A stretch of 64,000 nt of DNA. It comes from Oscillatoriales cyanobacterium. GTDB lineage: Bacteria > Cyanobacteriota > Cyanobacteriia > Cyanobacteriales > Microcoleaceae. The notes below the pieces were generated by a model that was not told the origin of the DNA, ran no database searches, and was given only the letters and a program-made list of their open reading frames with translations. The position numbers were made by a program, and so were the translations under genes. This document shows positions 7,478 through 17,442 of the stretch, in pieces (position 1 is the stretch's first letter; each line of letters starts with the position of its first letter). The stretch covers positions 1-64,000 of the forward strand of contig RDYN01000012.1 of assembly GCA_004293365.1 (NCBI GenBank). The letters run 5' to 3'.

Positions 7478-9343
7478 CTAGATAATATTCTGCCATATTT
7501 TGATAGTTTTGTCACTGCTGCCGCTAGCCAAAAACTCTCCTTGTGGGCAGAAATTAACTGAGTAAACCGAATTTGTATGCCCGGAAATATTACAAATTTC
7601 TCCACCATCTTTGACTTGCCAAATCTTGATAGTTTGATTGCTGCTGCTGGCAATCACCTCGCCATCGGGACTAAAAGCGATCGAATCAACATACCAAGAA
7701 TGACCAGCAATTGTTAAAACTTCCTGCCCGTCTTTCATCCACCAAATTTTGATCGTATTGTCGTGACTGCCGCTGGCAAGAAACTCTCCGTTTGGACTGA
7801 AAGCTAGACAGCGAACGCAGTCTGTATGACCTGTCAGCGTCCGAATTAGCTTGCCATCTTTGACTCGCCAAATCTTGATGGTTCTGTCCCAACTGCTGCT
7901 AGCAATAGTTTCTCCGTCTGGACTGAAGGCGACAAAGTAAACTAAGTTAATGTGACCGGAAAACGTGCGAAGTTCTTGCCCGTCTTTCACTCGCCAAAGT
8001 TTGATTGTTTTGTCCCAACTGCTGCTAGCAATAGTTTCCCCATCGGGACTGAAAGCTAAGCCGTAAATTGAGTTGCTGTGACCGCTAAGAGTGCGGATTT
8101 CTTGCCCGTCTTTCATCCGCCAAAGTTTGATTGTTTTGTCGTGGCTGCTGCTGGCAAGTATCTTTCCGTCGGGGCTGAAAACTACTGTATGAACAGAGTT
8201 AGCGTGTCCTGCGAGACTCACTATTTCTTGCCCGTCTTGTACCTGCCAAAGCTTGATTGTTTTGTCATCGCTGCCGCTGGCGATAACTTCTCCGTTGGGG
8301 CTGAAAGCTACAGAGGAAATTAAGTTTTTGTGTCCGGTTAATGTGTGAATACATTGCCAGTTATGGGTTTGCTGTGGGGGTGGATTGGGATTGGTGGCGG
8401 GTTTGACTGGTTTGGTAATTGTTTGAGGAATGGTGAGTTTAATTGCTGCTTCTGGATTCAGTTGTGTTAATACTTCTACAGCGGTTTGATAGCGGCGATT
8501 GGTAGCATTTTCAATCATTTTGTCTAAGATTTTTCCGAGTTCTTCACTCACCGGATTGTTGCTTAAATACTGCCGCCAAATCCAGGCATCCTCGCCCGGA
8601 TCGAACAAATCGAAGGGGGAAACTTGAGTTAATAAATACAGGCAAGTTACGCCTAAACTGTACAAGTCGCTAGTAAAAAATGCTTTGCCTCTGGCTTGTT
8701 CGGGGGCGATGTATTCGGGGCTGCCGATGCTGGTTCCTGTTTTGAGTAAGGCTGTACCTGTGGCAATTTTGGCGGCGCCAAAGTCTACTATAACTAATTG
8801 TTTGTCGGCGCGGCGGATGATGTTTCCGGGTTTGATGTCTCGGTGAATGACGTTGTGGGAGTGGATGAAGTGCAGGACTGGTAGTAAGCTGTTGAGTAAG
8901 TCTTTAATTTGAGTTTCTGTAAATGTGCCTTCTGTTGCTACAATTTGTGCTAGGTTTTGTCCGTCGATGAATTCTTGGACTACATACTGTCGGTTGTCTT
9001 GGATGGAATAGGCTAAGAGTTCTGGAATTTGAGGGTGTTTTCCCAATTCGTCTAATCGCATTGCTTCTTGTTCAAAAAGTTCGGCGGCTTTTTTGCTGTT
9101 GCGATTGCTGGCTGATGGGATGAGTTGGGTTTCTGGGGGTAAAAATTGTTTGATGACGCAGCGCGGTTTTGATGGTTTGTCTTCGTCTACGGCGAGGAAT
9201 GTTCTGCCAAAACCTCCTTGTCCGATCGCCTTTATGGCCCGATATCTGTCGCGCAACAGCAGTTTTGACCTGCAATTTCGGCAAATTTTGGCTGCATCCG
9301 GGTTTTGGGGCTTGGAACAGTTGGGGTTTAAACAGTAACTCAT
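7478..9343 (-). CDS. Ser/Thr protein kinase with C-terminal WD40 propeller
   Basis: A 621-aa cytoplasmic signalling protein. An N-terminal zinc ribbon has four Cys (C4, C9, C21, C24). The Hanks-type kinase domain (about 35-295) has the glycine loop GQGGFGRTFLAVD, VIKQF Lys, HRDIKPGN catalytic loop, DFGAAK and APEQ. A Pro/Thr linker leads to seven WD40 repeats (about 330-621), each with SVAFSPDGE-like and DKTIKLW-like strings, forming a likely complete seven-bladed propeller for partner binding. This architecture is common in filamentous cyanobacteria; the substrate is unknown. All catalytic motifs are intact. Convergent to the Uma2 gene. Confidence 0.95.
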   Translation of the reverse strand: MSYCLNPNCSKPQNPDAAKICRNCRSKLLLRDRYRAIKAIGQGGFGRTFLAVDEDKPSKPRCVIKQFLPPETQLIPSASNRNSKKAAELFEQEAMRLDELGKHPQIPELLAYSIQDNRQYVVQEFIDGQNLAQIVATEGTFTETQIKDLLNSLLPVLHFIHSHNVIHRDIKPGNIIRRADKQLVIVDFGAAKIATGTALLKTGTSIGSPEYIAPEQARGKAFFTSDLYSLGVTCLYLLTQVSPFDLFDPGEDAWIWRQYLSNNPVSEELGKILDKMIENATNRRYQTAVEVLTQLNPEAAIKLTIPQTITKPVKPATNPNPPPQQTHNWQCIHTLTGHKNLISSVAFSPNGEVIASGSDDKTIKLWQVQDGQEIVSLAGHANSVHTVVFSPDGKILASSSHDKTIKLWRMKDGQEIRTLSGHSNSIYGLAFSPDGETIASSSWDKTIKLWRVKDGQELRTFSGHINLVYFVAFSPDGETIASSSWDRTIKIWRVKDGKLIRTLTGHTDCVRCLAFSPNGEFLASGSHDNTIKIWWMKDGQEVLTIAGHSWYVDSIAFSPDGEVIASSSNQTIKIWQVKDGGEICNISGHTNSVYSVNFCPQGEFLASGSSDKTIKIWQNII

Positions 9344-9414
9344 TCGATTTTAGATTTTAGATTATTTGTATCAACCAGTAAATATTATAACTCTTGCCAG
9401 ACTCTATATAATTT

Positions 9415-9592
9415 GGTTTGTAGTGAGGACTTTAGTCCTTCTATCTTAGTTTGAATAAAGAAGGACTGAAGTCCTCACTCCGAACCTTTTAGAATTAACT
9501 GAAGATACAAAGTTTTGTTTGTATTGAGGAGTTTACTCGTCTTTTCTGAGTTGGGGTAAGAAGGACTGAAGTCCTCACTACGAACCTTTCGG
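9415..9592. repeat. second cluster of GAGGACT-type palindromic repeats
   Basis: Four copies, direct and inverted, of the family described at 7347-7454, filling most of the gap between the kinase and aldo/keto reductase genes. Confidence 0.85.
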
Positions 9593-9603
9593 AGTCAACT
9601 ATT

Positions 9604-10563
9604 TTAGAAGTTCCACATGACGGGATTGTCGTCTAAACGATCGGTGACGGTTCGCCCGATCGCGTCAATCTCTTTTAAGTCCTCCTGACTCAATTTTACC
9701 TCAGCAGCTTTAGCGTTATCGGCGGCTTGTTCTGCGTCCCGCGCGCCGACAATTGCGTTGGTTTGTGGCTGGGAAATCAACCAGGCTAATGCTAAGTTTC
9801 CCAAGCTTGTTTGGTGGCGATCGGCAATTGGCCGCAGTTGGTTTAATGCTGCTTGCACTCGGGCGTAATTTTCTTTTAGGAACAGCTTATTTTTGGTGCG
9901 GTGATCGCCTTCTTCAAACTTGTGTTCCGGCCCGAATTTACCTGTTAGTATGCCTTGCGCTAGAGATGAATAGGCAAGGATTGAGATATGATTTTCTTGA
10001 CAGTAGGACATGGCGTCTTTTTCTACCCAGCGCCAAAACAGAGAATAGGGCGGTTGCAAGCTGTCAATGCGTCCGTATTGGGCGGCTTCTGCTATTTGGG
10101 CGCGGGAGAAGTTGGAAACGCCGATCGCCCGAATCTTCCCCTGTTGCTTTAATTTGTTCAGGGCGTCCATTGTTTCTGCAATTGGTATAGCTTCGGAATT
10201 CCAAGTGCCGGCGGGCCAGTGGATTTGGTAAAGGTCGATATAATCAGTGTTGAGGTTTTTTAGCGATCGATCGCACGCTTCGACTAACAAATCGGGTCTG
10301 AGGTGGTTAGCAAAGACTTTGCTAGCATATACTACTTGCGATCGCACGTCTGAAAGTGCTTGACCGATAATTTGTTCCGAATGTCCTTCTCCGTAAACCT
10401 CAGCCGTATCAAAAGTGGTAATACCGGCCTCAAAAGCGGCGCCCATGGCTTTGACAGTTTCGGCATCCTCAATTCCCACCCACATCCGCTTCCCAGCTTG
10501 CCAAGTCCCCATAATTATCGGGGTAATTTGAATTTCCGATGTCCCCAATTGTCGCTTTTCCAT
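9604..10563 (-). CDS. aldo/keto reductase
   Basis: NADPH-dependent oxidoreductase of the aldo/keto reductase superfamily (319 aa, full length). The TIM-barrel landmarks are present: FDTAEVYGEGHSEQIIG with the catalytic Asp and Tyr, VVYASK with the catalytic Lys, YIDLYQIHWP with the catalytic His, GVSNFSRAQI, and the cofactor-binding end LAWLISQPQTNAIVGARDAE. It resembles the general stress-protein/YajO-like branch. Substrate cannot be told from sequence. It is a single gene on the minus strand, with a repeat cluster behind it. Confidence 0.93.
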   Translation of the reverse strand: MEKRQLGTSEIQITPIIMGTWQAGKRMWVGIEDAETVKAMGAAFEAGITTFDTAEVYGEGHSEQIIGQALSDVRSQVVYASKVFANHLRPDLLVEACDRSLKNLNTDYIDLYQIHWPAGTWNSEAIPIAETMDALNKLKQQGKIRAIGVSNFSRAQIAEAAQYGRIDSLQPPYSLFWRWVEKDAMSYCQENHISILAYSSLAQGILTGKFGPEHKFEEGDHRTKNKLFLKENYARVQAALNQLRPIADRHQTSLGNLALAWLISQPQTNAIVGARDAEQAADNAKAAEVKLSQEDLKEIDAIGRTVTDRLDDNPVMWNF

Positions 10564-10689
10564 AGCTATAGCCCTAATTTTGATTTTTAGTATTTACCCT
10601 CAAGCTATCTAATTTTAACAGGAAAAAGCTGCTGTACTTGCTTTCGTCCACCGATTTTGTTACTATTGTTAAAACAAAAATATATTTCT

Positions 10690-11301
10690 ATGAAATCAAC
10701 TACTCGCGCGCTGAAAGAATGGAATGTAGCAGTTAATGCCTTAGAAGAGGGCAGAACGATTGTGCTGTTGCGAAAGGGCGGCATTCGCGAGCAATCGGGA
10801 CAGTTTAATGTCAGCGACAAGCAAGTTTTGCTGTATCCAACTTTTGAACACCAACAACCTGATTTATTAAAGCCGGGTTTTGCAAGTCAAGTAAAAACTG
10901 TAGAATCTGGTTGGCATCCAGAAAATATTATAATTGCCAGTTGGGCTGAGATTACTGATGTTTTTTTGGTGGCTTGGGAACCAGCAATTAAGGCACTGCT
11001 GCCTTACCATATTTGGAATGAAAAATTTGTCAGCGACCGTCTAAAATGGAAACGAAATCAGCCAATTTATATTATATTGCTGCGCGCTTATCGCCTCGCA
11101 GAAACAGCAGAAATTCCGTACATTTCTGAATACGGCGGTTGCCGTTCTTGGATTGATTTGGCAATTCCTATTTCTCTGGAGGGCAGTGAAGCTGTTTTGA
11201 GCGATCGAGAATACATTGCACGCTCAAATGAAATCCGCAATCTGATGGCGAATTCTCCGAATGCGGATGGTGTGCAGAAAATCACGACGCTGACGGTTTA
11301 A
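10690..11301 (+). CDS. DUF1802 family protein
   Basis: Conserved protein of unknown function, 203 aa from the ATG at 10690 (an earlier in-frame ATG at 10657 adds a poorly supported MLLLLKQKYIS). Recognised by the family-like opening RALKEWNVAVNALEEGRTIV LLRKGGI and the later HIWNEKFVSDRLKWKRNQP and ISLEGSEAVLSDREY. DUF1802 proteins occur mainly in cyanobacteria and deinococci, with no known activity. It is divergent from the aldo/keto reductase gene and stands alone. Confidence 0.8.
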   Translation: MKSTTRALKEWNVAVNALEEGRTIVLLRKGGIREQSGQFNVSDKQVLLYPTFEHQQPDLLKPGFASQVKTVESGWHPENIIIASWAEITDVFLVAWEPAIKALLPYHIWNEKFVSDRLKWKRNQPIYIILLRAYRLAETAEIPYISEYGGCRSWIDLAIPISLEGSEAVLSDREYIARSNEIRNLMANSPNADGVQKITTLTV

Positions 11302-11375
11302 AATTTATGCACGTATAAGTTGTTGAAAGTAGATATAGCTTTTCAAGGGAAAGATGAGGTACGACTGGCCTGCGC

Positions 11376-11414
11376 CGGGCATAGGGCATAGGGCATAGGG
11401 CATAGGGCATAGGC
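11376..11414. repeat. GGGCATA short tandem repeat
   Basis: About five copies of the heptamer GGGCATA in a row. Heptanucleotide tandem repeats of this kind are a known feature of filamentous cyanobacterial genomes. The 363-bp gap 11302-11664 holds little else. Confidence 0.85.
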
Positions 11415-11566
11415 CAAACCGCGCATACCTCACTTTTTTGAGAACCGCTATAGAATGTATGGGTAGCAACGATGTGCTTTTTAAGCCTGTACAAAAAATA
11501 GACTTTCTGCGTTTGGCTCATGTTTTGCCAGTATCTGTAATAAATTATAGCTGTACGATCGCTCCG

Positions 11567-11668
11567 ATGAATGTTCGCCAATTGAAGGGAAGCATCCAGA
11601 CTTTACAGGATGGGTGCTGTGAAATTGCCATGAAGATCGATCGCGCGATCGAGGAAGGTGTGCAATGA
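11567..11668 (+). CDS. possible leader peptide or small protein upstream of hybrid kinase
   Basis: A 33-codon frame from the ATG at 11567 ends in TGA overlapping the ATG of the hybrid kinase (ATGA-type coupling). The peptide starts [16 protein letters not shown]. The frame stays open further upstream to 11438. No family is recognised. The stop/start overlap is the only real support, so it may be a leader or chance. Confidence 0.25.
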   Translation: MNVRQLKGSIQTLQDGCCEIAMKIDRAIEEGVQ

Positions 11669-14600
11669 ATCAGATCCAGCGCACCGTCTTGATTGTCGAT
11701 CGCAGCCCCGAAGACTGCCATTCGTACCGGCAGTACCTGCTGCACGATCGCGAGTACCAATACAAAATAATCGCAGCGCCGTTAGGACAAGAAGGCTTGA
11801 CGCTGTGGGAAGGGCACCAGCCGGATCTGGTGTTGCTCGATTATCGGCTGCCAGATATGGACGGTTTGGAATTTATCGCCCAACTGCGAAGCAAAATAGT
11901 ATCGCAGCGATATTTACCTGTAATTGTGGTAGGAGTCGGGAACGAAACGATCGCAGTCCAAGCCATCAAAGCCGGCGCCCAAGACTATCTAATCAAAGAA
12001 CAAATCGCACCGGAGAGTTTGCGGCTGGCGGTGAACGGGACGATCGACAAAGCGCAATTGCACGCCAAGCTGCAAGCAAACGAAGAACGCTTGCACCTAG
12101 CCTTGAAAGCGGCTTGTATGGGTACTTGGGAATGGCAGATTCCTAACAATTGTCTGGTGTGGTCAGATTTGGTGGGGCCGCTGTTTGGTCTGCCGGCGGG
12201 AACTTCTCTGGCAAGTTATGAAGATTTTATCGAACTCGTGCATCCGGAAGACCGCGAAAGTGTTAACCGGGCCGTAAGCCGTACCCTTGAGACAGGCATT
12301 AACTATGAAGTCGAATTTCGCACTGTCTGGGCCGATGGCTCGCTGCATTGGATAGGGGGTAAAGGTCAGCTTTACTATGACTGGAGAGGGCAACCGCTGC
12401 GGCTCCTGGGCACAGTAGTAGACCTCACTTTGTCCAAACAGGCAGAAGCAGAACGCCTGCAACAATTGCAGCGGGAGCGGGCGATCGCCCTGATTGCCCA
12501 GCAAGTTCACCAATCGCTGGATTTAGAGCGCGTTTTGCAAACAACTGTAGATGAAGTGCGGCATTTTCTGGACACGGATCGGGCGATCGTCTTTCGTTTG
12601 CAGGCGGATGGCGGGGGCACTGTGGTAGCAGAATCTGTGGGGACTCCGTGGCGATCGATCCTAGCTTCCCAAATATACGATCCCTGTCTGGCAAGCAGTT
12701 ATCTCGAACCCTACCGTCAAGGATTGGTGACGGCAAAAACAGATATTCGCGATGGCTCGATCGACCCTTGTCACGTCCAACTGCTGGATCAGTTTGAAGT
12801 CAGGGCAAATCTAGTCGTGCCGATCCTGCACGAAAACCAGTGTTGGGGACTGCTGATCGTGCATCACTGCGCCGCGCCGCGCCTGTGGCAACCCTTAGAA
12901 ATTGATTTGCTCCAGCAGTTGACTCAGCAGGTGAGCATTGCCATCCGGCAGGCCGAGCTTTATCAGCAAGCACAACGAGAACTGCAAGAGCGCAAGCGCA
13001 CCGAAGCAATTTTGCGCGACAGCGAAGAACGCTTCCGCCAGTTAGCAGAAAACATCGATGCTGTTTTCTGGATTTCCGATTACCCCTCCAGGCGAGTGAT
13101 TTATGTCAGTCCCGCTTACGAACGGCTGTGGGGATTGAACCCCCAATGTTTGTACGATGACTATCGGGTTTGGAAAGATTTTGTGCATCCAGAACACCGC
13201 GAATCAAACGCCTTGGCGTTTCAGGAGAAAGCGCTTGAGGGCAAGTTCGATCGAGAGTACCGGATTGTTTTGCCCGATCGCACTGTACGCTGGGTGAGAG
13301 ACCGCTGTTTTCCGGTCAAAGATGAGGCAGGAAGGATTTATCGGTTCACAGGGATTGCTGAGGATATTACCGATCGCAAACAAGCAGAAATCGCCTTGCA
13401 GGAAAGCCAGCGCGAGTTTGCTACTCTGGCAGAAGCCTCTCCCGCTGCGATTTTTCGGTTCGATATTAACAATAACTGTCTCTATGTCAACCGCCGTTGG
13501 AGCGAAATGACAGGCCGATCGATAGAGGAGGCTTTGGGGATGGGATGGCTGCAAAGTTTGCATCCCGAGGAATGCGATCGTCTCAGGCTCGAATGGCTGC
13601 AATGGTGTCAAAAACCCGAACCCCGAGGAATTTACCAGAACGAGGGCAGGCACGTACACCCGGACGGCAGCATTACCTGGTACTACACCCAGTGTCTGCC
13701 CTATCTAGACAGCAACGGAACGCTGACGGGCTACGTGGGAACGCTGATCGATATTACCGATCGCAAACAAGCCGAAGAAAAGATCCGCCAAAGCGAAGAA
13801 CGCTATCGATATTTAGCAGAATCAATCCCGCAATTAATCTGGACAGCAAACGTTGAGGGGGTATTGCTCGATGTCAACCAGCGCTGGTTAGATTTTACGG
13901 GGTTAACGCTAGGACAAGCTCAAGCCGAAGGTTGGCCGGCGGTGATCCATCCTGATGATGTCTCTATGATGGGCGATCGCTGGATGTGTTCTCAACAAGA
14001 CGGCAGCCCTTATCAAGCCGAAGGTAGAATGCGGGGCTGCGACGGCGTGTATCGCTGGTTTTTGCACCAAGCTATTCCCTTCAAAAATGAATCGGATCGA
14101 GTTGTCAAATGGTTCGGTACGGCAACTGATATTGAAGACCAAAAATGCTTGGAAGAGCAGCGCGACAATATCTTGCAGCAGGAAAAAGCTTTGCGCGCAG
14201 CAGCGGAAAAAGCTAACCGCGCTAAGGATGAATTTCTGGCAGTGCTTTCTCACGAATTGCGATCGCCCCTGAATCCGATCCTGGGGTGGACGCAACTGCT
14301 GCAAAGTCAAGCCTTGAATGCGGCGCAAACTGCTAAAGCTTTAGACACGATCGAGCGCAATGCCAAATTGCAGACTCAGTTGATTGATGATTTGCTCGAT
14401 ATTGCGGGGATTATGCACGGCAAAATGCGTTTGAATGCAGTCCCGGTAAATTTGAGTTTGGCTGTGGAATCTGCGATCGATACGGTGAAATCGGCAGCCG
14501 CTGCTAAGTCGATCGAGATTCATCCGGTACTTCCGGATCTGGGGCTGGTGTTGGGGGATGCGGTGCGACTCCAGCAGATTGTCTGGAACTTGCTTTCTAA

Positions 14601-14961
14601 TGCGATCAAGTTTACTCCCAACGGTGGCACAGTGGAGATTCGGCTGGAGCGATCGGGCGTTAGCGGAGCCCTCGCAGAGGATCGGGCGCTGATTGCCGTT
14701 AGCGATACTGGTAAAGGCATCCACCCTGACTTTTTGCTATCTATTTTTGATTCTTTCTATCAGGAGGATGTGTCTCTGACGCGCAAATATGGCGGGCTGG
14801 GATTGGGATTGGCGATCGTCCGCCACTTGGTGGAAGCACACGGCGGGACAATTGCTGCGGAGAGTGCGGGCGAGAATCTGGGAGCTACTTTTAAGGTATT
14901 TTTGCCGCTTTTGAACCCTGAACCTGAGATGAATTTAGCAGGGGAAGTGCGATCGGTTTAA
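11665..14961 (+). CDS. hybrid sensor histidine kinase: REC-PAS-GAF(CBCR-like)-PAS-PAS-PAS-HisKA-HATPase
   Basis: A 1098-aa cytoplasmic sensor without membrane helices. Residues 7-125 are a receiver domain with phospho-acceptor Asp59 (LLDYRLP). A PAS domain (about 130-255) follows. A GAF domain (about 270-435) has features of cyanobacteriochromes: Cys369-His370 (DPCHVQLL), RANLVVPIL and WGLLIVHHC, plus a second Cys341 in a DPCL motif where DXCF-type blue/green cyanobacteriochromes have DPCF. Three PAS/PAC units (about 455-830) precede HisKA with His863 ([11 protein letters not shown]) and HATPase ([34 protein letters not shown]). Bilin binding and a light-sensing role are inferred from the cysteines. 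No partner regulator is adjacent; output may be via another response regulator. Confidence 0.92.
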   Translation: MNQIQRTVLIVDRSPEDCHSYRQYLLHDREYQYKIIAAPLGQEGLTLWEGHQPDLVLLDYRLPDMDGLEFIAQLRSKIVSQRYLPVIVVGVGNETIAVQAIKAGAQDYLIKEQIAPESLRLAVNGTIDKAQLHAKLQANEERLHLALKAACMGTWEWQIPNNCLVWSDLVGPLFGLPAGTSLASYEDFIELVHPEDRESVNRAVSRTLETGINYEVEFRTVWADGSLHWIGGKGQLYYDWRGQPLRLLGTVVDLTLSKQAEAERLQQLQRERAIALIAQQVHQSLDLERVLQTTVDEVRHFLDTDRAIVFRLQADGGGTVVAESVGTPWRSILASQIYDPCLASSYLEPYRQGLVTAKTDIRDGSIDPCHVQLLDQFEVRANLVVPILHENQCWGLLIVHHCAAPRLWQPLEIDLLQQLTQQVSIAIRQAELYQQAQRELQERKRTEAILRDSEERFRQLAENIDAVFWISDYPSRRVIYVSPAYERLWGLNPQCLYDDYRVWKDFVHPEHRESNALAFQEKALEGKFDREYRIVLPDRTVRWVRDRCFPVKDEAGRIYRFTGIAEDITDRKQAEIALQESQREFATLAEASPAAIFRFDINNNCLYVNRRWSEMTGRSIEEALGMGWLQSLHPEECDRLRLEWLQWCQKPEPRGIYQNEGRHVHPDGSITWYYTQCLPYLDSNGTLTGYVGTLIDITDRKQAEEKIRQSEERYRYLAESIPQLIWTANVEGVLLDVNQRWLDFTGLTLGQAQAEGWPAVIHPDDVSMMGDRWMCSQQDGSPYQAEGRMRGCDGVYRWFLHQAIPFKNESDRVVKWFGTATDIEDQKCLEEQRDNILQQEKALRAAAEKANRAKDEFLAVLSHELRSPLNPILGWTQLLQSQALNAAQTAKALDTIERNAKLQTQLIDDLLDIAGIMHGKMRLNAVPVNLSLAVESAIDTVKSAAAAKSIEIHPVLPDLGLVLGDAVRLQQIVWNLLSNAIKFTPNGGTVEIRLERSGVSGALAEDRALIAVSDTGKGIHPDFLLSIFDSFYQEDVSLTRKYGGLGLGLAIVRHLVEAHGGTIAAESAGENLGATFKVFLPLLNPEPEMNLAGEVRSV

Positions 14962-14983
14962 ACATCTTTTCCCAAGTTTGCAG

Positions 14984-15070
14984 TAGACTTGAATTGCAAA
15001 ATTTCTTGTAATCTAATTTTAGGACGCTGCTCAGAGCAGCGTCCTAATTATTTTTGCAATTCAAGTCTAA
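14984..15070. terminator. long hairpin, likely terminator or REP-type element
   Basis: TAGACTTGAATTGCAAAA at the left is mirrored by TTTTTGCAATTCAAGTCTA at the right, enclosing an inner perfect hairpin TTAGGACGCTGCTC / GAGCAGCGTCCTAA. It lies just after the hybrid-kinase stop and probably ends its transcript. Confidence 0.6.
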
Positions 15071-15076
15071 TCACGA

Positions 15077-15203
15077 ATTCCTACCAAATCCGGGTTTCCC
15101 ACCCCCTTTATTCTTCAGTCGGCGTAGGCCGACGAAAGTTTGTGTAGACGCGGTTTCAACCGCCCAGTCATAAAGGGGATATCTAACCCGGATTTGGTAT
15201 CAG
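15077..15203. repeat. 125-bp element with 15-bp terminal inverted repeats
   Basis: TACCAAATCCGGGTT at the left end is exactly mirrored by AACCCGGATTTGGTA at the right. The inside contains a hairpin-rich stretch ending in GTGTAGACGCGG-like repeat sequence also met near 38826 and 40590. It has the size and form of a MITE and reaches the 3' end of the permease gene at 15200. Confidence 0.6.
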
Positions 15204-15877
15204 TCCCCCTTAACACTTTTCAATGTGCTTTTCGAGAGTCGCGCTTCCACAAAACCCAGCCCAAAATCCGCAGCTAAGGCCATCAAAGCCGCTGGAATTG
15301 CCCCAGCCAAAAGTAACTGATTGTTGACTGTAGCAACGCCCCGAAAAATAAACACGCCCAAGCCGCCGGCACCAATTGCGGCCGCGATCGTTGCTAGCCC
15401 GATCGCAATTACCGCCGACACCCGCACGCCCGCCAAAATCACGCCGAGGGCTAGGGGAATTTCCACTTGCCACAGCAGTTGCATATCGGTCATTCCCATG
15501 CCTGTGCCTGCTGCCACAATCGCCGGATCGACGCCTACTATGCCCGTGTAAGTGTTGCGGATTATGGGCAGTAGGGAATATAGTGTGAGGGCGATGATTG
15601 CCGTGCGATCGCCTATTCCGCCCAATACCGGCAACGGAATTAGCAAGCCAAACAAAGCCAAACTAGGAATTGTTTGCATAATATTTGCAAATCCCAAAAT
15701 CGGCTTTTTCAATTTTGGTTTTCTAGTAACTAAAATCCCGAGGGGAATTCCCACAATCGTAGATATAACAATCGCGACTATTACTAAATACAAGTGTTCG
15801 ATAGACCTCTGAATCATCTCAGCGCCATAGCGGTTAATAAAATTGATAGCTGGGTAATTCATGATTGCTAACCGCAT
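15200..15877 (-). CDS. osmoprotectant-type ABC permease (OpuBB/ProW family)
   Basis: Membrane permease of 225 aa with about five to six helices, in the glycine betaine/choline/carnitine transporter family. Visible features are the N-terminal HLYLVIVAIVISTIVGIPLG, then GFANIMQTIPSLALFGLLIP, and the ATPase-contact loop GTGMGMTDMQLLWQVEIPLA followed by AIGLATIAAAIGAGGLG. It lies 14 bp downstream of the cognate ATPase gene on the same strand, so both form one unit. No periplasmic binding protein is adjacent, and this permease has no fused binding domain, so the system needs a partner from elsewhere. The substrate (compatible solute) is inferred from family. Confidence 0.88.
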   Translation of the reverse strand: MRLAIMNYPAINFINRYGAEMIQRSIEHLYLVIVAIVISTIVGIPLGILVTRKPKLKKPILGFANIMQTIPSLALFGLLIPLPVLGGIGDRTAIIALTLYSLLPIIRNTYTGIVGVDPAIVAAGTGMGMTDMQLLWQVEIPLALGVILAGVRVSAVIAIGLATIAAAIGAGGLGVFIFRGVATVNNQLLLAGAIPAALMALAADFGLGFVEARLSKSTLKSVKGD

Positions 15878-15891
15878 TCTAATTTAGCTAA

Positions 15892-16629
15892 TTAAAAAGA
15901 TTCCAAAAAGGCGAGAGCTTCTGGATGCTGAGATTTCATAAAATTCTCAGGCGATGCCAATTCAACCAACCTTCCGTCTTGCATCAAACCAATTCTAGAG
16001 GCTAAAAAAAAAGCTTCTTGAATGCCGTGAGTCACAAAAATCACAGTTTTCCCTAGTTGCTGCTGTAATTGACGGAATTCCCGCTGTAATTCCAGGCGAG
16101 TAATGGGGTCTAAAGCACCAAACGGTTCGTCCATTAACAGCAGCGGAGGGTCTGCTGCAAGTGCTCTGGCGACGCCTACACGCTGCCGCTGTCCGCCGGA
16201 TAACTGATGGGGATAGCGTTTGGCGAAGTGCTGGGGGTCGAGGTTGACTAATTCTAGCAGTTGGCTGACGCGAGATTTTATGCGATCGGCCTCCCAGCCT
16301 TCCAATTTCGGCACTAAACCAACGTTTTGCTCGACGGTAAAATGGGGAAACAAACCGATTTCTTGAATTACGTAGCCAATTTTTCGCCGCAGTTGAATGA
16401 CATCCCACTCAGTTGTCGGTTTTCCCATGACAAGCACTTCGCCGCTGCTTGGTGTCAATAAATTGTTAATCAATTTCATGGTGGTAGTTTTGCCGCTACC
16501 GCTGCGTCCCAACAATACTAAAATTTCTCCTTGGAACACTTTGAAATTAAGTTTGTCTACTAAATGTCTGCGGTTGAGGCGATATGTAACGTCGAGGAAT
16601 TCGACAGCAACTTCATTGTTGAGATCCAT
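15892..16629 (-). CDS. osmoprotectant-type ABC transporter ATP-binding protein (OpuCA/ProV family)
   Basis: ATPase subunit of 245 aa. Walker A is GRSGSGKT, the Q-loop reads YVIQEIGLFPHFTVEQN, the signature is LSGGQRQRVGVARAL, Walker B is LLLMDEPFGALDP, and the H-loop is VIFVTHGIQEAF. The Q-loop spacing and the GLFPH string are typical for the betaine/choline ATPases. It lacks the C-terminal CBS domains that sense ionic strength in ProV/OpuA, so it is a short form. First gene of a two-gene unit with the permease; upstream is a plain intergenic region. Confidence 0.93.
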   Translation of the reverse strand: MDLNNEVAVEFLDVTYRLNRRHLVDKLNFKVFQGEILVLLGRSGSGKTTTMKLINNLLTPSSGEVLVMGKPTTEWDVIQLRRKIGYVIQEIGLFPHFTVEQNVGLVPKLEGWEADRIKSRVSQLLELVNLDPQHFAKRYPHQLSGGQRQRVGVARALAADPPLLLMDEPFGALDPITRLELQREFRQLQQQLGKTVIFVTHGIQEAFFLASRIGLMQDGRLVELASPENFMKSQHPEALAFLESF

Positions 16630-16745
16630 GATTATTAATTTTCGTCGTGTTGGTTTTTAGTAATTTAAATTATGAACTAAAAATTGGTTTAACCGCGAGT
16701 TTTAGGGGTAAGATGCGCAGTGCGCACCCTACTTAGTTTACTAAT

Positions 16746-17303
16746 CTAAAATCTAAAATCAACTTGGTTTTGCCATTCTAGCAACAATGCTCGACATTGG
16801 AGGCAAGTTAATTTTTTGAGCAAGTCGCGAATTCCGTCGCGAGTGACAGGATATGCAGCACCGATAAGTTCGGGGTTTACTGTGGCTGTGGGGTGCAATT
16901 CTGCAACAAAACCGTAGAGTTTTTGATTGGAAAATGAACTGTTGATTGCCCAGCCTGTGGTGTTGATTGGTTCGATGCGGGCGATCGCACTTTCTGTCAC
17001 GCCTAGTTCTTTTTTGATTATACCTGAAACTGCGGCTGCTGCTGTTGTGGCTTCCGGTACGCGCCCGCCGGGAAAGTCGAGGGTTGCTGCTGCTACGCCG
17101 GGGCGATACATCGGTGGGGGAAACAGCAATTTGTCAGCTTGAATTGTTAAGACTACCACTGAATCTGCTCTTTCTACTCGCCAATATTCTACTGTTTGTC
17201 CTTCGGTTGTTTCGAGATGTTCGCCAATTAGTTTTACCCATTGAGAGTTGATTTCTACAAATCTATCTAGGGTTTTCCAGTTGGATTTTTGGGTTGGTTT
17301 CAT
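16746..17303 (-). CDS. Nudix-like protein with degenerate Nudix box
   Basis: Protein of 185 aa if started at the ATG at 17303 (the frame is open to 17360, but the extra residues come from repeat-like DNA). It has an ADP-ribose-pyrophosphatase-like layout: EYWRVERADSVVVLTIQ, a proline-rich PPPMYRPG, then FPGGRVPE. The Nudix box is altered: after FPGGRVPE the expected R-E-x-x-E-E catalytic helix reads SGIIKKELGV, so most of the metal-binding glutamates are missing. The protein is therefore probably non-hydrolytic, perhaps a sensor or binding protein. It stands alone on the minus strand. Confidence 0.6.
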   Translation of the reverse strand: MKPTQKSNWKTLDRFVEINSQWVKLIGEHLETTEGQTVEYWRVERADSVVVLTIQADKLLFPPPMYRPGVAAATLDFPGGRVPEATTAAAAVSGIIKKELGVTESAIARIEPINTTGWAINSSFSNQKLYGFVAELHPTATVNPELIGAAYPVTRDGIRDLLKKLTCLQCRALLLEWQNQVDFRF

Positions 17304-17371
17304 ATTAGAAAGAAGTACGTCCGCTTCTTTTTTAACGGATGTAACAGATGGATATTGCATGAGATCAGTGA

Positions 17372-17442
17372 AACCCGGTTTTTTTGCGTCTACTTCGTTT
17401 CAGCCCACAGATGGGCGTAAAAAACCGGGTTTCTCAGGGTCG
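17372..17442. repeat. foldback repeat GAAACCCGGTTTTTTT
   Basis: GAAACCCGGTTTTTTT and AAAAAACCGGGTTTC form inverted arms about 40 nt apart. It is related to the roughly 105-bp foldback elements inside the tRNA array (41419, 42292, 44085) but has no recognisable ACTTACGCAC ends. Confidence 0.7.

Noticed and set aside
13204-13659. Long antisense frames within the hybrid kinase gene
   Set aside because: They are shadows of a high-quality coding frame with complete domain motifs.
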